64,000 bases of DNA from contig JACKKY010000007.1 in assembly GCA_024236175.1 (NCBI GenBank), forward strand, positions 248,001 through 312,000, read 5' to 3'. Of this stretch, positions 1-8,779 are shown piece after piece. The notes beneath the pieces are model-generated. The model was not told where the DNA came from. It made no database searches and saw only the letters and a list, made by a program, of their open reading frames with translations. How positions within the stretch are numbered: position 1 is the first letter of the stretch; each line of letters starts with the position of its first letter. The translations under genes and the position numbers were made by a program. This stretch comes from Novosphingobium sp. (GTDB lineage: Bacteria; Pseudomonadota; Alphaproteobacteria; Sphingomonadales; Sphingomonadaceae).

Positions 1-806
<806 letters not shown>

Positions 807-922
807 GGGCGGGCCGATAGCGGAATTAGCGGCGGATGGACAGTGGTTGACGATGAGGCCGGCGCGCTACGCGGCTTGTCGTCATCCACGGCGATCACAT
901 GGCCGGGGCGCTGCCGAGCGCG

Positions 923-1966
923 CTAGAGCCCGAGCTGGGCTGCCAGCGCCGCATGATCGGGCTCCGGCCAGCCCCAGAGGCGGGAGGTGCTGACCGAGAG
1001 GCAGCCGGTCTTGAACGCCGTGAAATCGAGATACCAGTCGAGATCTTCGACCGATATGCCGGTGATCTCCTGCCACAGCGCTATCGTTTCCTCTCGAGTT
1101 CCCATGCCGTCGAGGTGCGGCTTGTCTGCGGTTTTCTCATGCGCAAACGCCGACATCTGCAGCCACCAGGCGAGATCGTGCAACGCTCCGCCCAGCGAGG
1201 CCTGCTCCCAGTCCATGACTGCGATGACGTCGAAATTGTCGTCGAACATCATGTTGCCGAGCCGCGCGTCGCCCCAGACGAGGCCTTCCGGCTGGTTCTT
1301 CGGCCAGCGTGCCCGAAGCGCATCGCGGGCCGCATCGAGAACGGGCCATCGCTTCTCCCGGCTTACCCATTCCACGAAACGGTCGTATTTGTCCCATTCC
1401 TGTTCGAGCCCCGAGCGCGCGCCTTCGGGGCCGGCGAGGAACTGTACCCGATCGAGCGGTGTCCGCTGGATCAGCGCAAGATTGCGCACGCCGTTCTCCC
1501 AGAATTTGCGCCGTTGCGCCGGTGTCGCATCGGCAACCCAGCCGGTTTCGCGATAGGGTGGGAAGGTCACGGCAACAAGACCGGTCAGCTTCTTCATGAC
1601 GAAGAACGGTGCGCCGACAAGGCTCGGATCCTCCTCATAACCGATGGTCTCGGCAACCGGCACGATGGCGAGCTCATGCAAGACGCGCATCACGCGGTAC
1701 TGCTCCTCGAACAGGTCGTCCGGATAGACCTGGTTGGCGTCCGGCTTGACGCGGATGACATAGCCCTGGCTGCAGTCTCGCCCGCCTTCGCTCCACGTCG
1801 CGTCGAACAGGATCGTCTCGTGCGATCGCCCCGCCCCGCGCGGGTAATCTGGGTTCGATATTGCGAGATTCCTCGCTCCCGGCAGCTTGCTTTCCAGCCA
1901 GGGGACCAGCTGGTCCCCCAACTCGGCAAGGTCTCGGGTGCGGGGGGCGACGATCTGGTCGGACAT
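923..1966 (-). CDS. Phosphotransferase-family (APH-fold) kinase
   Basis: This 347-residue protein has the aminoglycoside-phosphotransferase/choline-kinase fold. The Brenner-type catalytic loop reads WGDARLGN, followed by the metal-binding VMDWE segment, in the C-terminal half. The usual HGD histidine is Trp here, a variant I recall from homologues that sit near acyl-CoA dehydrogenases. Start: an ATG at 1964-1966 is preceded by a GGAGAGGAAGG-like ribosome site; the open frame extends upstream but without a comparable signal. It is divergent from argS with about 120 bp between. The substrate is unknown. Antibiotic resistance is not implied; small-molecule or hydroxyacyl-CoA phosphorylation is a guess. 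Confidence 0.85.
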   Translation of the reverse strand: MSDQIVAPRTRDLAELGDQLVPWLESKLPGARNLAISNPDYPRGAGRSHETILFDATWSEGGRDCSQGYVIRVKPDANQVYPDDLFEEQYRVMRVLHELAIVPVAETIGYEEDPSLVGAPFFVMKKLTGLVAVTFPPYRETGWVADATPAQRRKFWENGVRNLALIQRTPLDRVQFLAGPEGARSGLEQEWDKYDRFVEWVSREKRWPVLDAARDALRARWPKNQPEGLVWGDARLGNMMFDDNFDVIAVMDWEQASLGGALHDLAWWLQMSAFAHEKTADKPHLDGMGTREETIALWQEITGISVEDLDWYLDFTAFKTGCLSVSTSRLWGWPEPDHAALAAQLGL

Positions 1967-2087
1967 GACCTTCCTCTCCAAAATGACTGTACGAGGACAA
2001 GAACAGCACTTTGAACAGAGTTTGCCAATCCGGGCCGTGCCGTGAAGACGGTTCCTAAATCTCGACAAACCGGCTAACCGCGCGGCC

Positions 2088-3833
2088 ATGTCCGAGACCA
2101 ACACTCTCCACGCCGCCTTTGCCGGCCATGTTTCCTCTGCGCTCGATGCGCTGGAGGCAGCGGGCGCGCTGCCCGCCGGGCTGAACCGCGCAGCCATTAC
2201 CGTCGAGCCGCCGCGCGATCCGTCCCACGGCGATCTGGCCACCAACGCCGCGATGGTGCTGGCCAAGCCTGCGGGCATGAAGCCGCGCGACCTGGCCGAG
2301 GGGCTGGTGGCGGAGCTGGCGAAGCTGCCGCAGGTGACGGGCGCCGAGATCGCCGGTCCGGGGTTCATCAACCTTCGCCTCTCGCGCGAGGCGTGGCTGG
2401 CCGAGCTGCGTGGCATTGCCACGACGGGCGCCGATTACGGCCGTTCGGCCGTGGGCGGCGGGACGACAGTCAATATCGAATACGTCTCCGCCAATCCCAC
2501 CGGGCCGATGCACATGGGGCATTGCCGGGGCGCTGTGGTGGGCGACGCGCTGGCGGCGTTGCTTGAGTTTTCCGGGCACAAGGTGGTGCGCGAATATTAC
2601 GTCAACGACGCCGGCGGGCAGGTCGACGTGCTCGCCCGCTCCGTACACCTGCGCTACCGCGAGGCGCTGGGCGAGGATATCGGCGAGATTCCGGAAGGGC
2701 TTTATCCGGGCGCCTACCTGGCACCGACAGGCCACCGATTGGCCACCCACTACGGCAGCAAGTTCGTCGATGCGCCCGAAAGCGACTGGCTGGTGCTGTT
2801 CCGCAAGGAAGCGGTGGCCGACATGATGGCGATGATCCGCGAGGATCTCGGCCTGCTCGGCATCCACCATGACATATTCTCTTCGGAAGCCGAACTCCAG
2901 GCAGCCGGCAAGCCCGCCGAGGCGGAGGCCTGGCTGCGCGAGCGCGACCTTGTCTACGACGGCATGCTCGAGGCGCCCAAGGGCAAGACGCCCGAGGATT
3001 GGGAGCCGGTCGAACTGCCGCTGTTCCGCTCGACGAAGTTTGGCGACGATCAGGACCGGCCGATCAAGAAGTCTGACGGCAGCTGGACCTATTTTGGCGC
3101 CGATCTCGCCTATCACTACCAGAAGGCGCAATCGGCGGACGCCCTAGTGGACATCTGGGGCGCGGACCACGCGGGCACCGTCAAGCGCATCAAGGCAGCG
3201 GTTGCGGCGATGACCGGGGCGGAAGGGGAAGCGATCCCCTTCGAGGTCAAGCTGGTGCAGATGGTCCAGCTGCTGCGCGACGGTGAACCGGTGAAGATGT
3301 CAAAGCGCGCCGGGACTTTCATCACGCTCGCCGATGTCGTGCGCGAAGTCGGCAAGGACGTGGTGCGCTTCACCATGCTCACCCGCAAGCCCGAAGCACA
3401 GATGGACTTCGATTTTGCCAAGGTGGTCGAGGCGTCGAAGGACAACCCGGTATTCTACGTTCAGTATTGCCATGCGCGCGTGAGTTCGACGTTGCGCAAG
3501 GCCGCCGCCGAAGGACTCGGCCCTTCCGGTGCCGATCTGGAACTGCTGGAGGAAGAAGAACTCGAGTTGGTAAAGCTCGCTGCACAGTTCCCGCGCATCG
3601 TCGAAGCGGCCGCCGCCGCGCGCGAGCCGCATCGCATCGCCTTTTTCCTCCACGATCTGGCGGCTGCATTTCATGCTTACTGGAACCTGGGTAACGACCG
3701 GCCCGAAAAACGCTTCATCGTGGTACAAAATGGTAAACTAACTGGTGCTAGACTGTTCCTTGCAACACAAATAGGTCAACTTGTACGCAACGGCCTGGCG
3801 CTGCTGGGCGTTGAGGCCGTGGAGGAAATGTAG
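2088..3833 (+). CDS. argS: Arginyl-tRNA synthetase
   Basis: This class I synthetase charges tRNA-Arg. The protein is 581 residues, the family's usual size. It has the N-terminal Arg-S additional domain, the HIGH signature as HMGH at residues 142-145 within NPTGPMHMGHCRG, a KMSKR loop near residue 403, and a C-terminal DALR anticodon-binding domain. The ATG at 2088 begins MSETNTLHAAF. The next gene starts 2 bp after the stop, so argS probably leads an operon with the SPOR protein, nagZ, scpAB and possibly tatABC. The last residues (GLALLGVEAVEEM) match the usual DALR terminus, so the gene is intact. Confidence 0.97.
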   Translation: MSETNTLHAAFAGHVSSALDALEAAGALPAGLNRAAITVEPPRDPSHGDLATNAAMVLAKPAGMKPRDLAEGLVAELAKLPQVTGAEIAGPGFINLRLSREAWLAELRGIATTGADYGRSAVGGGTTVNIEYVSANPTGPMHMGHCRGAVVGDALAALLEFSGHKVVREYYVNDAGGQVDVLARSVHLRYREALGEDIGEIPEGLYPGAYLAPTGHRLATHYGSKFVDAPESDWLVLFRKEAVADMMAMIREDLGLLGIHHDIFSSEAELQAAGKPAEAEAWLRERDLVYDGMLEAPKGKTPEDWEPVELPLFRSTKFGDDQDRPIKKSDGSWTYFGADLAYHYQKAQSADALVDIWGADHAGTVKRIKAAVAAMTGAEGEAIPFEVKLVQMVQLLRDGEPVKMSKRAGTFITLADVVREVGKDVVRFTMLTRKPEAQMDFDFAKVVEASKDNPVFYVQYCHARVSSTLRKAAAEGLGPSGADLELLEEEELELVKLAAQFPRIVEAAAAAREPHRIAFFLHDLAAAFHAYWNLGNDRPEKRFIVVQNGKLTGARLFLATQIGQLVRNGLALLGVEAVEEM

Positions 3834-3835
3834 CG

Positions 3836-4651
3836 ATGACTGTGTCCGACGACGATCCGACCAACGGCACCGAAGGCGAGAACACGCCTGCCGAAGCCAA
3901 CGACGAGCCGTCGGGTGCGGAACAGGGCGACAGCGAATTCGTCTCCGATGAAACGGCCGAGGAAACCGCACAGCTCGATCTCGGCGACGACGACGCGGCG
4001 CTGCCGTGGCTGGAAGGCGACGACGAGGAGGAATTCGAAAGCGGCAATTCCGGCCAGCTCATAGCCCTGCTGCTGCTGGGCCTGCTGGCGATCGGCCTGG
4101 TCGTCGGCGGCATCTGGTGGATGTCGCAGCGTTCTACCGATCCCGAGCTCGTCGCCGACGGCAGCGTGATCGAGGCCCCCGAGGAGCCCTACAAGGAAAA
4201 GCCCGAGGATCCGGGCGGCAAGACTTTCGAAGGCACGGGCGACACCAGCTTTGCCGTCTCGCAAGGCGAGACGCGTCCGGCCCGGCTGGGCGAGGCTTCG
4301 CCGGTTCCGGAGCCGGGCTTCTCCTCGATGGAGAAGGGCAGCGAGACCGCAACGCCGAAGCCGTCGGCCAGTGCGTCGCCGACGCCTGCCGCAACGTCGT
4401 CCGCGCCGGACAGCAAGAGCGTCGGCGTTCAGGTTGGCGCCTTCTCGACGCGTGAATCGGCGGAAGCGGGCTGGGGCAAGCTGTCTGCGCAGTATTCGGC
4501 GCTTTCCGGCCTTCGTCACCGGATCGTCGAGGGACAGGCGGATATCGGCAAGGTCTATCGCCTGCAGGCGCTGGCCGACGATGCCGGCTCGGCCAGGTCG
4601 CTGTGCAGCAAGCTGAGGTCCGCCGGGCTCAATTGCCAGGTGAAGAACTAG
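3836..4651 (+). CDS. SPOR-domain inner-membrane protein
   Basis: This is a 271-residue bitopic protein. An acidic cytoplasmic N-terminus of about 75 residues (rich in D, E, T) precedes one membrane helix (LIALLLLGLLAIGLVVGGIW). A long Pro/Ser/Ala/Glu-rich periplasmic linker follows, then a SPOR domain at the C-terminus (about residues 198-270) with the GVQVGAFSTRESAEAGW start typical of the family. SPOR domains bind denuded glycan strands at division septa. It sits 2 bp after argS and upstream of the peptidoglycan-recycling enzyme nagZ, which fits an envelope role. The linker is low-complexity and no enzymatic domain is visible. The precise function is unknown. Confidence 0.88.
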   Translation: MTVSDDDPTNGTEGENTPAEANDEPSGAEQGDSEFVSDETAEETAQLDLGDDDAALPWLEGDDEEEFESGNSGQLIALLLLGLLAIGLVVGGIWWMSQRSTDPELVADGSVIEAPEEPYKEKPEDPGGKTFEGTGDTSFAVSQGETRPARLGEASPVPEPGFSSMEKGSETATPKPSASASPTPAATSSAPDSKSVGVQVGAFSTRESAEAGWGKLSAQYSALSGLRHRIVEGQADIGKVYRLQALADDAGSARSLCSKLRSAGLNCQVKN

Positions 4652-4742
4652 CCGGGGCGACCGGTTCCGCACCGGTGAATTTCCACATGTGCGATAGCCC
4701 GCAAACTTGCGGAAACCGCGCATTGCTGCGATTTCCCTGCGG

Positions 4743-5765
4743 ATGGTACCTGCGATCTTCGGTATTGCCGGACTGCGGCTGACGGACGACGAGCGCGCGT
4801 TCTTCCGCGATGCCGATCCCGCCGGGTACATATTGTTCGGCCGCAACGTCCAGGATCGCTCCCAGCTTCGCGCGCTGACCGATGAACTGCGCGCCATCGA
4901 GGGCCGCGATAAGCTGTTCATCTGCATCGACCAGGAAGGCGGCCGCGTCGCGCGGATGAAACCGCCGGAATGGCTCGCATTCCCGCCCGGCGAAGTCTTC
5001 GACCGATTGTATGAAATAGCCCCGGCCAGCGCGATCGAGGCGGCGCGGGCCAATGCCCGGGCGCTCGGTATGGATCTGGCGGAGGCGGGAGTCACGGTCG
5101 ATTGCCTGCCGCTGCTCGATGTCCGCCAGCCGGGCGCGCACGACGTGATCGGCGACCGGGCGCTGGGCAGCGAGCCGCTGCGGGTCGCGGCGCTGGGAAG
5201 GGCGGTTCTCGTTGGGCTGGAGACGGCTGGAGTCGCTGGCGTGGTCAAGCACATCCCCGGCCACGGACGGGCGATGGCCGACAGCCACAAGGCCCTGCCG
5301 ACGGTCGAGGCGAGCGAGCAGGAGCTGGAAACCGACCTCGCTCCGTTCAGGGCGCTTGCTGGCGCGAGGATCGGCATGACCGCGCATGTGCGCTACACCG
5401 CGTGGGATGCGGAGAACCCGGCTACGCTCTCGCCTTTCGTGATCGCTGAGATCATTCGCGGCAGGATCGGTTTCGACGGCCTGCTGCTTTCCGACGACCT
5501 CGACATGGAAGCGCTGTCCGGCGCAGTGCCCGAACGCGCCGCGCGTGCCGTTGCCGCCGGTTGCGACATCGCGCTCAACTGCTGGGCGAAGATGGACGAC
5601 ATGGTCGGCATCGCCGACCTGCTGCCCGACATGCCCCATGCCACTGCGGCAAGGCTCGATCGCGCGCTCGAGAATACGCGCGTCCATTCTCCCGACATGG
5701 CAATGCAGGCGGAGCTGATCACCAAGCGCGATGCCCTGCTCGGCGCGGCGGAGGTGCGGGCATGA
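4743..5765 (+). CDS. nagZ: Beta-N-acetylhexosaminidase (glycoside hydrolase 3)
   Basis: NagZ removes N-acetylglucosamine from anhydro-muropeptides in the cytoplasm during cell-wall recycling. The protein shows the GH3 hallmarks CIDQEGGRVAR, KHIPGHG (catalytic loop His) and LLLSDDLDM (nucleophile Asp). I place the start at ATG 4743 (MVPAIFGIAG), which fits the family N-terminus; a TTG at 4707 in the same frame would add 12 residues. Length is 340 residues, normal for NagZ. The stop overlaps the scpA start by 4 bp (ATGA), so the two are translationally coupled. The AmpD/AmiD-like amidase at 58.3 kb acts in the same kind of pathway. Confidence 0.95.
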   Translation: MVPAIFGIAGLRLTDDERAFFRDADPAGYILFGRNVQDRSQLRALTDELRAIEGRDKLFICIDQEGGRVARMKPPEWLAFPPGEVFDRLYEIAPASAIEAARANARALGMDLAEAGVTVDCLPLLDVRQPGAHDVIGDRALGSEPLRVAALGRAVLVGLETAGVAGVVKHIPGHGRAMADSHKALPTVEASEQELETDLAPFRALAGARIGMTAHVRYTAWDAENPATLSPFVIAEIIRGRIGFDGLLLSDDLDMEALSGAVPERAARAVAAGCDIALNCWAKMDDMVGIADLLPDMPHATAARLDRALENTRVHSPDMAMQAELITKRDALLGAAEVRA

Positions 5766-6568
5766 CCGTCGAAATCATACCCGATGCCGCCCTGCCGCTG
5801 GACGGCGAGGAAGAATGGGAGGGCCCCGGCGCGGTGGCGACTGACGACAACGCCCTCTATCTCGAACTGGAAGGTTGGGAAGGGCCTCTGGACCTGCTGC
5901 TGGACCTCGCCCGGCGCCAGAAAGTGGATCTGCGGCGCATTTCGATCCTCGCACTGGTCGACCAGTATCTCTCCTATATCGAACGGGCCGAGGCGCTGCG
6001 TCTCGAGCTCGCCGCCGATTACCTCGTGATGGCGGCGTGGTTGGCCTATCTGAAGTCGGCGCTGCTCCTGCCCAAGGACGAGCAGGAAGATCCCAGCCCC
6101 GAAGAACTTGCGCTGCGCCTTCAGTTGCGCCTGCAGCGGCTCGGCGCCATGCGCGAGGCCGCCGCCCGGTTGATGGCGCGGGACCGGCTGGGCCGCGAAG
6201 TCTTCCGCCGCGGCGCGCCCGAGGGTTTGCGTGTCGACCGCAAGAACCGCTGGCAGTGCGACTGGTTTGCGCTGGTCCAGGCCTACGGTCAGGTGAAGGC
6301 CCGCACGGCGCCGGTGGTCCACATGGTGCGCGAACGGGCGGTTATGACGCTGGAAAGCGCGCTGCAACGCGTTTCCTCCATGCTCGGCGTGCGGCTCGAC
6401 TGGATGGAGCTGCAGGAATTCCTGCCGCCCCATGCCGATGTCCAGCTCAGGCGGTCGGCCCTGGCGTCCAGTTTCGTTGCGGCGCTGGAGCTGGCACGCC
6501 TCGGAAAGGCGGAACTGGCGCAGGACGAGATTTTCGGGCCGCTGCGGCTCAAGGCGATCAAGCAATGA
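5762..6568 (+). CDS. scpA: Segregation and condensation protein A (kleisin)
   Basis: ScpA is the kleisin subunit that bridges SMC heads in the chromosome condensation complex. The 268-residue product contains the diagnostic N-terminal motif WEGPLDLLLDLARRQKVDL and the LAADYLVMAAWLAYLKSALLLP helix, with the winged-helix C-terminal segment ending FGPLRLKAIKQ. An acidic extension of about 35 residues precedes the conserved part. The ATG overlaps the nagZ stop by 4 bp, and the scpA stop overlaps scpB by 4 bp. No smc gene is in this window. Confidence 0.95.
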   Translation: MTVEIIPDAALPLDGEEEWEGPGAVATDDNALYLELEGWEGPLDLLLDLARRQKVDLRRISILALVDQYLSYIERAEALRLELAADYLVMAAWLAYLKSALLLPKDEQEDPSPEELALRLQLRLQRLGAMREAAARLMARDRLGREVFRRGAPEGLRVDRKNRWQCDWFALVQAYGQVKARTAPVVHMVRERAVMTLESALQRVSSMLGVRLDWMELQEFLPPHADVQLRRSALASSFVAALELARLGKAELAQDEIFGPLRLKAIKQ

Positions 6569-7200
6569 CCACTCCGGAAGATCAGGACGACCGGGCGCAG
6601 GACGACCTGCTCCGCGCGGTGGAAGCGACGCTGTTCGCCGCCGAGGAGCCGATGACGGCCGAGGCGATTTCCACCCATCTGGGGGGTGCGGAGGTGCGCG
6701 AGGCGCTCAGGGAGCTCGCCGCGCATTACGAGGGGCGGGGCGTGGAGCTGGTCGAACGCGGCAGGCGCTGGCACTTCCAGACCGCGCCGGACCTTGCCCA
6801 TCTGCTGCGGCGCGAGCGCGAGGAAGTGCGGCGCCTGTCCCGCGCGGCGACCGAAGTTCTGGCGATCATCGCCTATCACGAGCCGGTCAGCAGGGCCGAG
6901 ATCGAATCGATTCGCGGCGTGCAGACCGCAAAGGGCACGCTCGACGTGCTGATGGAAGCCGGATGGGTGCGCGCCGCCGGGCGCCGCGAAGTGCCGGGAC
7001 GGCCGGTCATCTATGCGACAACGCCCGATTTCCTGGCCCATTTCGGACTCAAGTCGCGCAAGGAGCTGCCCGGAATCGACGAATTGCGCGCGGCCGGCCT
7101 GCTCGATCCGGTCGACGACGAGATGGTCGCCATGGAACTGGCCGGAGACCAGCAATCCGAAGCTTCGGACGAGGAGACTCCGCCGGAAACTGCGGACTGA
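6565..7200 (+). CDS. scpB: Segregation and condensation protein B
   Basis: ScpB dimers bind the ScpA kleisin and regulate the SMC ATPase. The 211-residue protein has the two winged-helix domains of the family, visible as VEATLFAAEEPMTAEAI near the start and EVLAIIAYHEPVSRAEIESIRG in the second domain, followed by GRREVPGRPVIYATTPDFL. The last 25 residues are acidic and poorly conserved. The ATG overlaps the scpA stop. About 60 bp separate it from tatA, so the tat genes may belong to the same transcript. Confidence 0.95.
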   Translation: MTTPEDQDDRAQDDLLRAVEATLFAAEEPMTAEAISTHLGGAEVREALRELAAHYEGRGVELVERGRRWHFQTAPDLAHLLRREREEVRRLSRAATEVLAIIAYHEPVSRAEIESIRGVQTAKGTLDVLMEAGWVRAAGRREVPGRPVIYATTPDFLAHFGLKSRKELPGIDELRAAGLLDPVDDEMVAMELAGDQQSEASDEETPPETAD

Positions 7201-7261
7201 CTGGCAAGGGCGCGGTCAATGCCCTATATCGGGCAGCGGACTCCCATAGAGGTTTTGCACA

Positions 7262-7510
7262 ATGAATATCGGGCCCTGGCAACTTATCATCATCGCGCTC
7301 GTCATCCTCGTCCTGTTCGGGCGCGGGCGAATCTCCGAAATGATGGGTGATTTCGGCAAGGGAATCAAAAGCTTCAAGAAGGGTATGGCCGACGAGTCGG
7401 AAACGCCTGCCGCGCCGCCCCAGCAGCTTTCGCAGCAGGCGCCGCCGGCGCCGGAGGCCAAGCGGGAGCCGGCTCCGGCCGAAAGCGGGAGCGCGAACGG
7501 CGGCAACTGA
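7262..7510 (+). CDS. tatA: Sec-independent translocase subunit TatA
   Basis: TatA forms the size-variable pore element of the twin-arginine translocase. The 82-residue protein starts with one membrane helix (WQLIIIALVILVLFG), then the FG hinge, an amphipathic helix (ISEMMGDFGKGIKSFKKGM) and a Pro/Ala/Gln-rich cytoplasmic tail. Length and layout are normal for the family. It is the first of a tatABC set with gaps of 27 bp to tatB and 10 bp from tatB to tatC. The order after scpAB is shared by many alphaproteobacteria. Confidence 0.95.
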   Translation: MNIGPWQLIIIALVILVLFGRGRISEMMGDFGKGIKSFKKGMADESETPAAPPQQLSQQAPPAPEAKREPAPAESGSANGGN

Positions 7511-7537
7511 TCCGCCGCAAAGGGTGGAACAGAATTC

Positions 7538-7936
7538 ATGTTCGACATCGGCGCGACCGAACTCCTTCTGATCGTCATCGTCGCGGTGATCGTGATCGGG
7601 CCGAAGGACCTGCCGCTCGCCATGCGCACGGCGGGGCGGTGGATCGGCAAGGTCCGGCGCGTCTCCGGCCATTTCCGTTCGGGTATCGAGTCGATGATCC
7701 GCGAAGCCGAACTGGAAGAAATGGAACGCAAGTGGCGCGAGCAGAACGAAGCGATCATGAAGGAGCATCCCGGCGCGCCGGAGACGGAAGCTGCGGCCCC
7801 TTCGCCCGCTTCGGCGGAGGGGGCGCTGGCCGAGCCGCAAGCCCAATCCGGTGCGCAGGACGCACGACAGGACGAGGGGCAGCCGGAACCGGCCCGGGAC
7901 AAGGCCGAACCGCAGCTTCCCCTGCCACCGCCGTAA
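7538..7936 (+). CDS. tatB: Sec-independent translocase subunit TatB
   Basis: TatB pairs with TatC as the twin-arginine signal receptor. The 132-residue protein begins MFDIGATELLLIVIVAVIVIGPKDLP, the TatB form of the membrane helix with the GPKDLP turn, and continues with a charged amphipathic helix (GRWIGKVRRVSGHFRSGIESM) and an acidic Pro/Glu/Ala tail. The GPKDLP motif and the longer amphipathic region separate it from TatA. The start is ATG 7538, 27 bp after the tatA stop. Confidence 0.95.
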   Translation: MFDIGATELLLIVIVAVIVIGPKDLPLAMRTAGRWIGKVRRVSGHFRSGIESMIREAELEEMERKWREQNEAIMKEHPGAPETEAAAPSPASAEGALAEPQAQSGAQDARQDEGQPEPARDKAEPQLPLPPP

Positions 7937-7946
7937 GCGCGCGACC

Positions 7947-8768
7947 ATGGTCCTGAAGATCAACGATATCGACGATACGCAGGCGCCGCTGCTCGATCAC
8001 CTGATCGAGTTGCGGACCCGGCTGCTGCGGTGTGTCGTTGCGCTGGGCATTGCGTTCGCCGTCTGCCTCTATTTCGCCGACGACATCTTCGGCTTTCTCG
8101 TCCAGCCGCTGACTTCGGCCTTCCCGGAAGGTCAGGGACGGCTGATCTACACCAAGCTTTACGAGGCCTTCTTCGTCGAGCTGAAAGTGGCGCTGTTCGC
8201 CGCCTTTTTCGTCAGTTTCCCGATCATCGCCAACCAGCTCTGGGCCTTCGTCGCGCCCGGGCTCTATGCGCGCGAGAAGAAGGCGTTCCTCCCGTTCCTG
8301 ATCGCGACGCCGGTGCTGTTCACCCTGGGAGCGGCGATGGCGTATTACGTCGTCATGCCCACCGCCTTCAGCTGGTTCCTCGGCTTCGAGGGCGAGCGCG
8401 GCGGACTCAAGCTGGAGGCCCTTCCGGGCACCGGCGACTACCTCTCGCTCGTGATGCAGTTCATCCTTGCGTTCGGCATCAGCTTCCTGCTGCCGGTGCT
8501 GCTGATGCTGCTGAACCGGGCAGGCATCGTCACCCGCGACCAGCTTGCCAAGGCGCGCCGCTACGTCATCGTCGCGATCTTCATCACGGCTGCCGTCATC
8601 ACGCCGCCGGATATCGTCTCACAGCTCCTGCTGGCGACGCCGCTGCTGGTGCTGTTCGAAGGCTCACTGGTGCTGATGCGCTTCAGCGAGAAGAAGGCGG
8701 AGCGCGAACGGGCGGAAGAGGAAGCCGGGCAGGCCGCCGAAACGCAGGACGGAGCACCGGCCGAATAA
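7947..8768 (+). CDS. tatC: Sec-independent translocase subunit TatC
   Basis: TatC is the polytopic core of the twin-arginine translocase and recognises the RR signal peptide. The 273-residue protein has six hydrophobic segments. Family signatures are visible: LLDHLIELRTRLLR at the N-terminus, FFVSFPIIANQLWAFVAPGLY in the second loop and helix, and AAVITPPDIVSQLLLA near helix six. The ATG at 7947 is 10 bp after tatB; the open frame extends upstream inside tatB but without family similarity. The C-terminal 35 residues are charged and cytoplasmic. Confidence 0.95.
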   Translation: MVLKINDIDDTQAPLLDHLIELRTRLLRCVVALGIAFAVCLYFADDIFGFLVQPLTSAFPEGQGRLIYTKLYEAFFVELKVALFAAFFVSFPIIANQLWAFVAPGLYAREKKAFLPFLIATPVLFTLGAAMAYYVVMPTAFSWFLGFEGERGGLKLEALPGTGDYLSLVMQFILAFGISFLLPVLLMLLNRAGIVTRDQLAKARRYVIVAIFITAAVITPPDIVSQLLLATPLLVLFEGSLVLMRFSEKKAERERAEEEAGQAAETQDGAPAE

Positions 8769-8779
8769 CGCGACGGTAC

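Noticed and set aside
923..1966. Aminoglycoside resistance gene
   Set aside because: The APH fold is shared by many kinases; the WGDARLGN loop and chromosomal housekeeping context do not indicate resistance.
923..2422. Kinase frame extended upstream of ATG 1966 to 2422
   Set aside because: The extra residues show no similarity to the family and overlap the argS start in antisense; the ATG at 1966 has a good ribosome site.
7851..8768. tatC frame extended upstream into tatB
   Set aside because: The extension is the third frame of the end of tatB and contains Arg/Pro-rich shadow sequence; ATG 7947 fits TatC.
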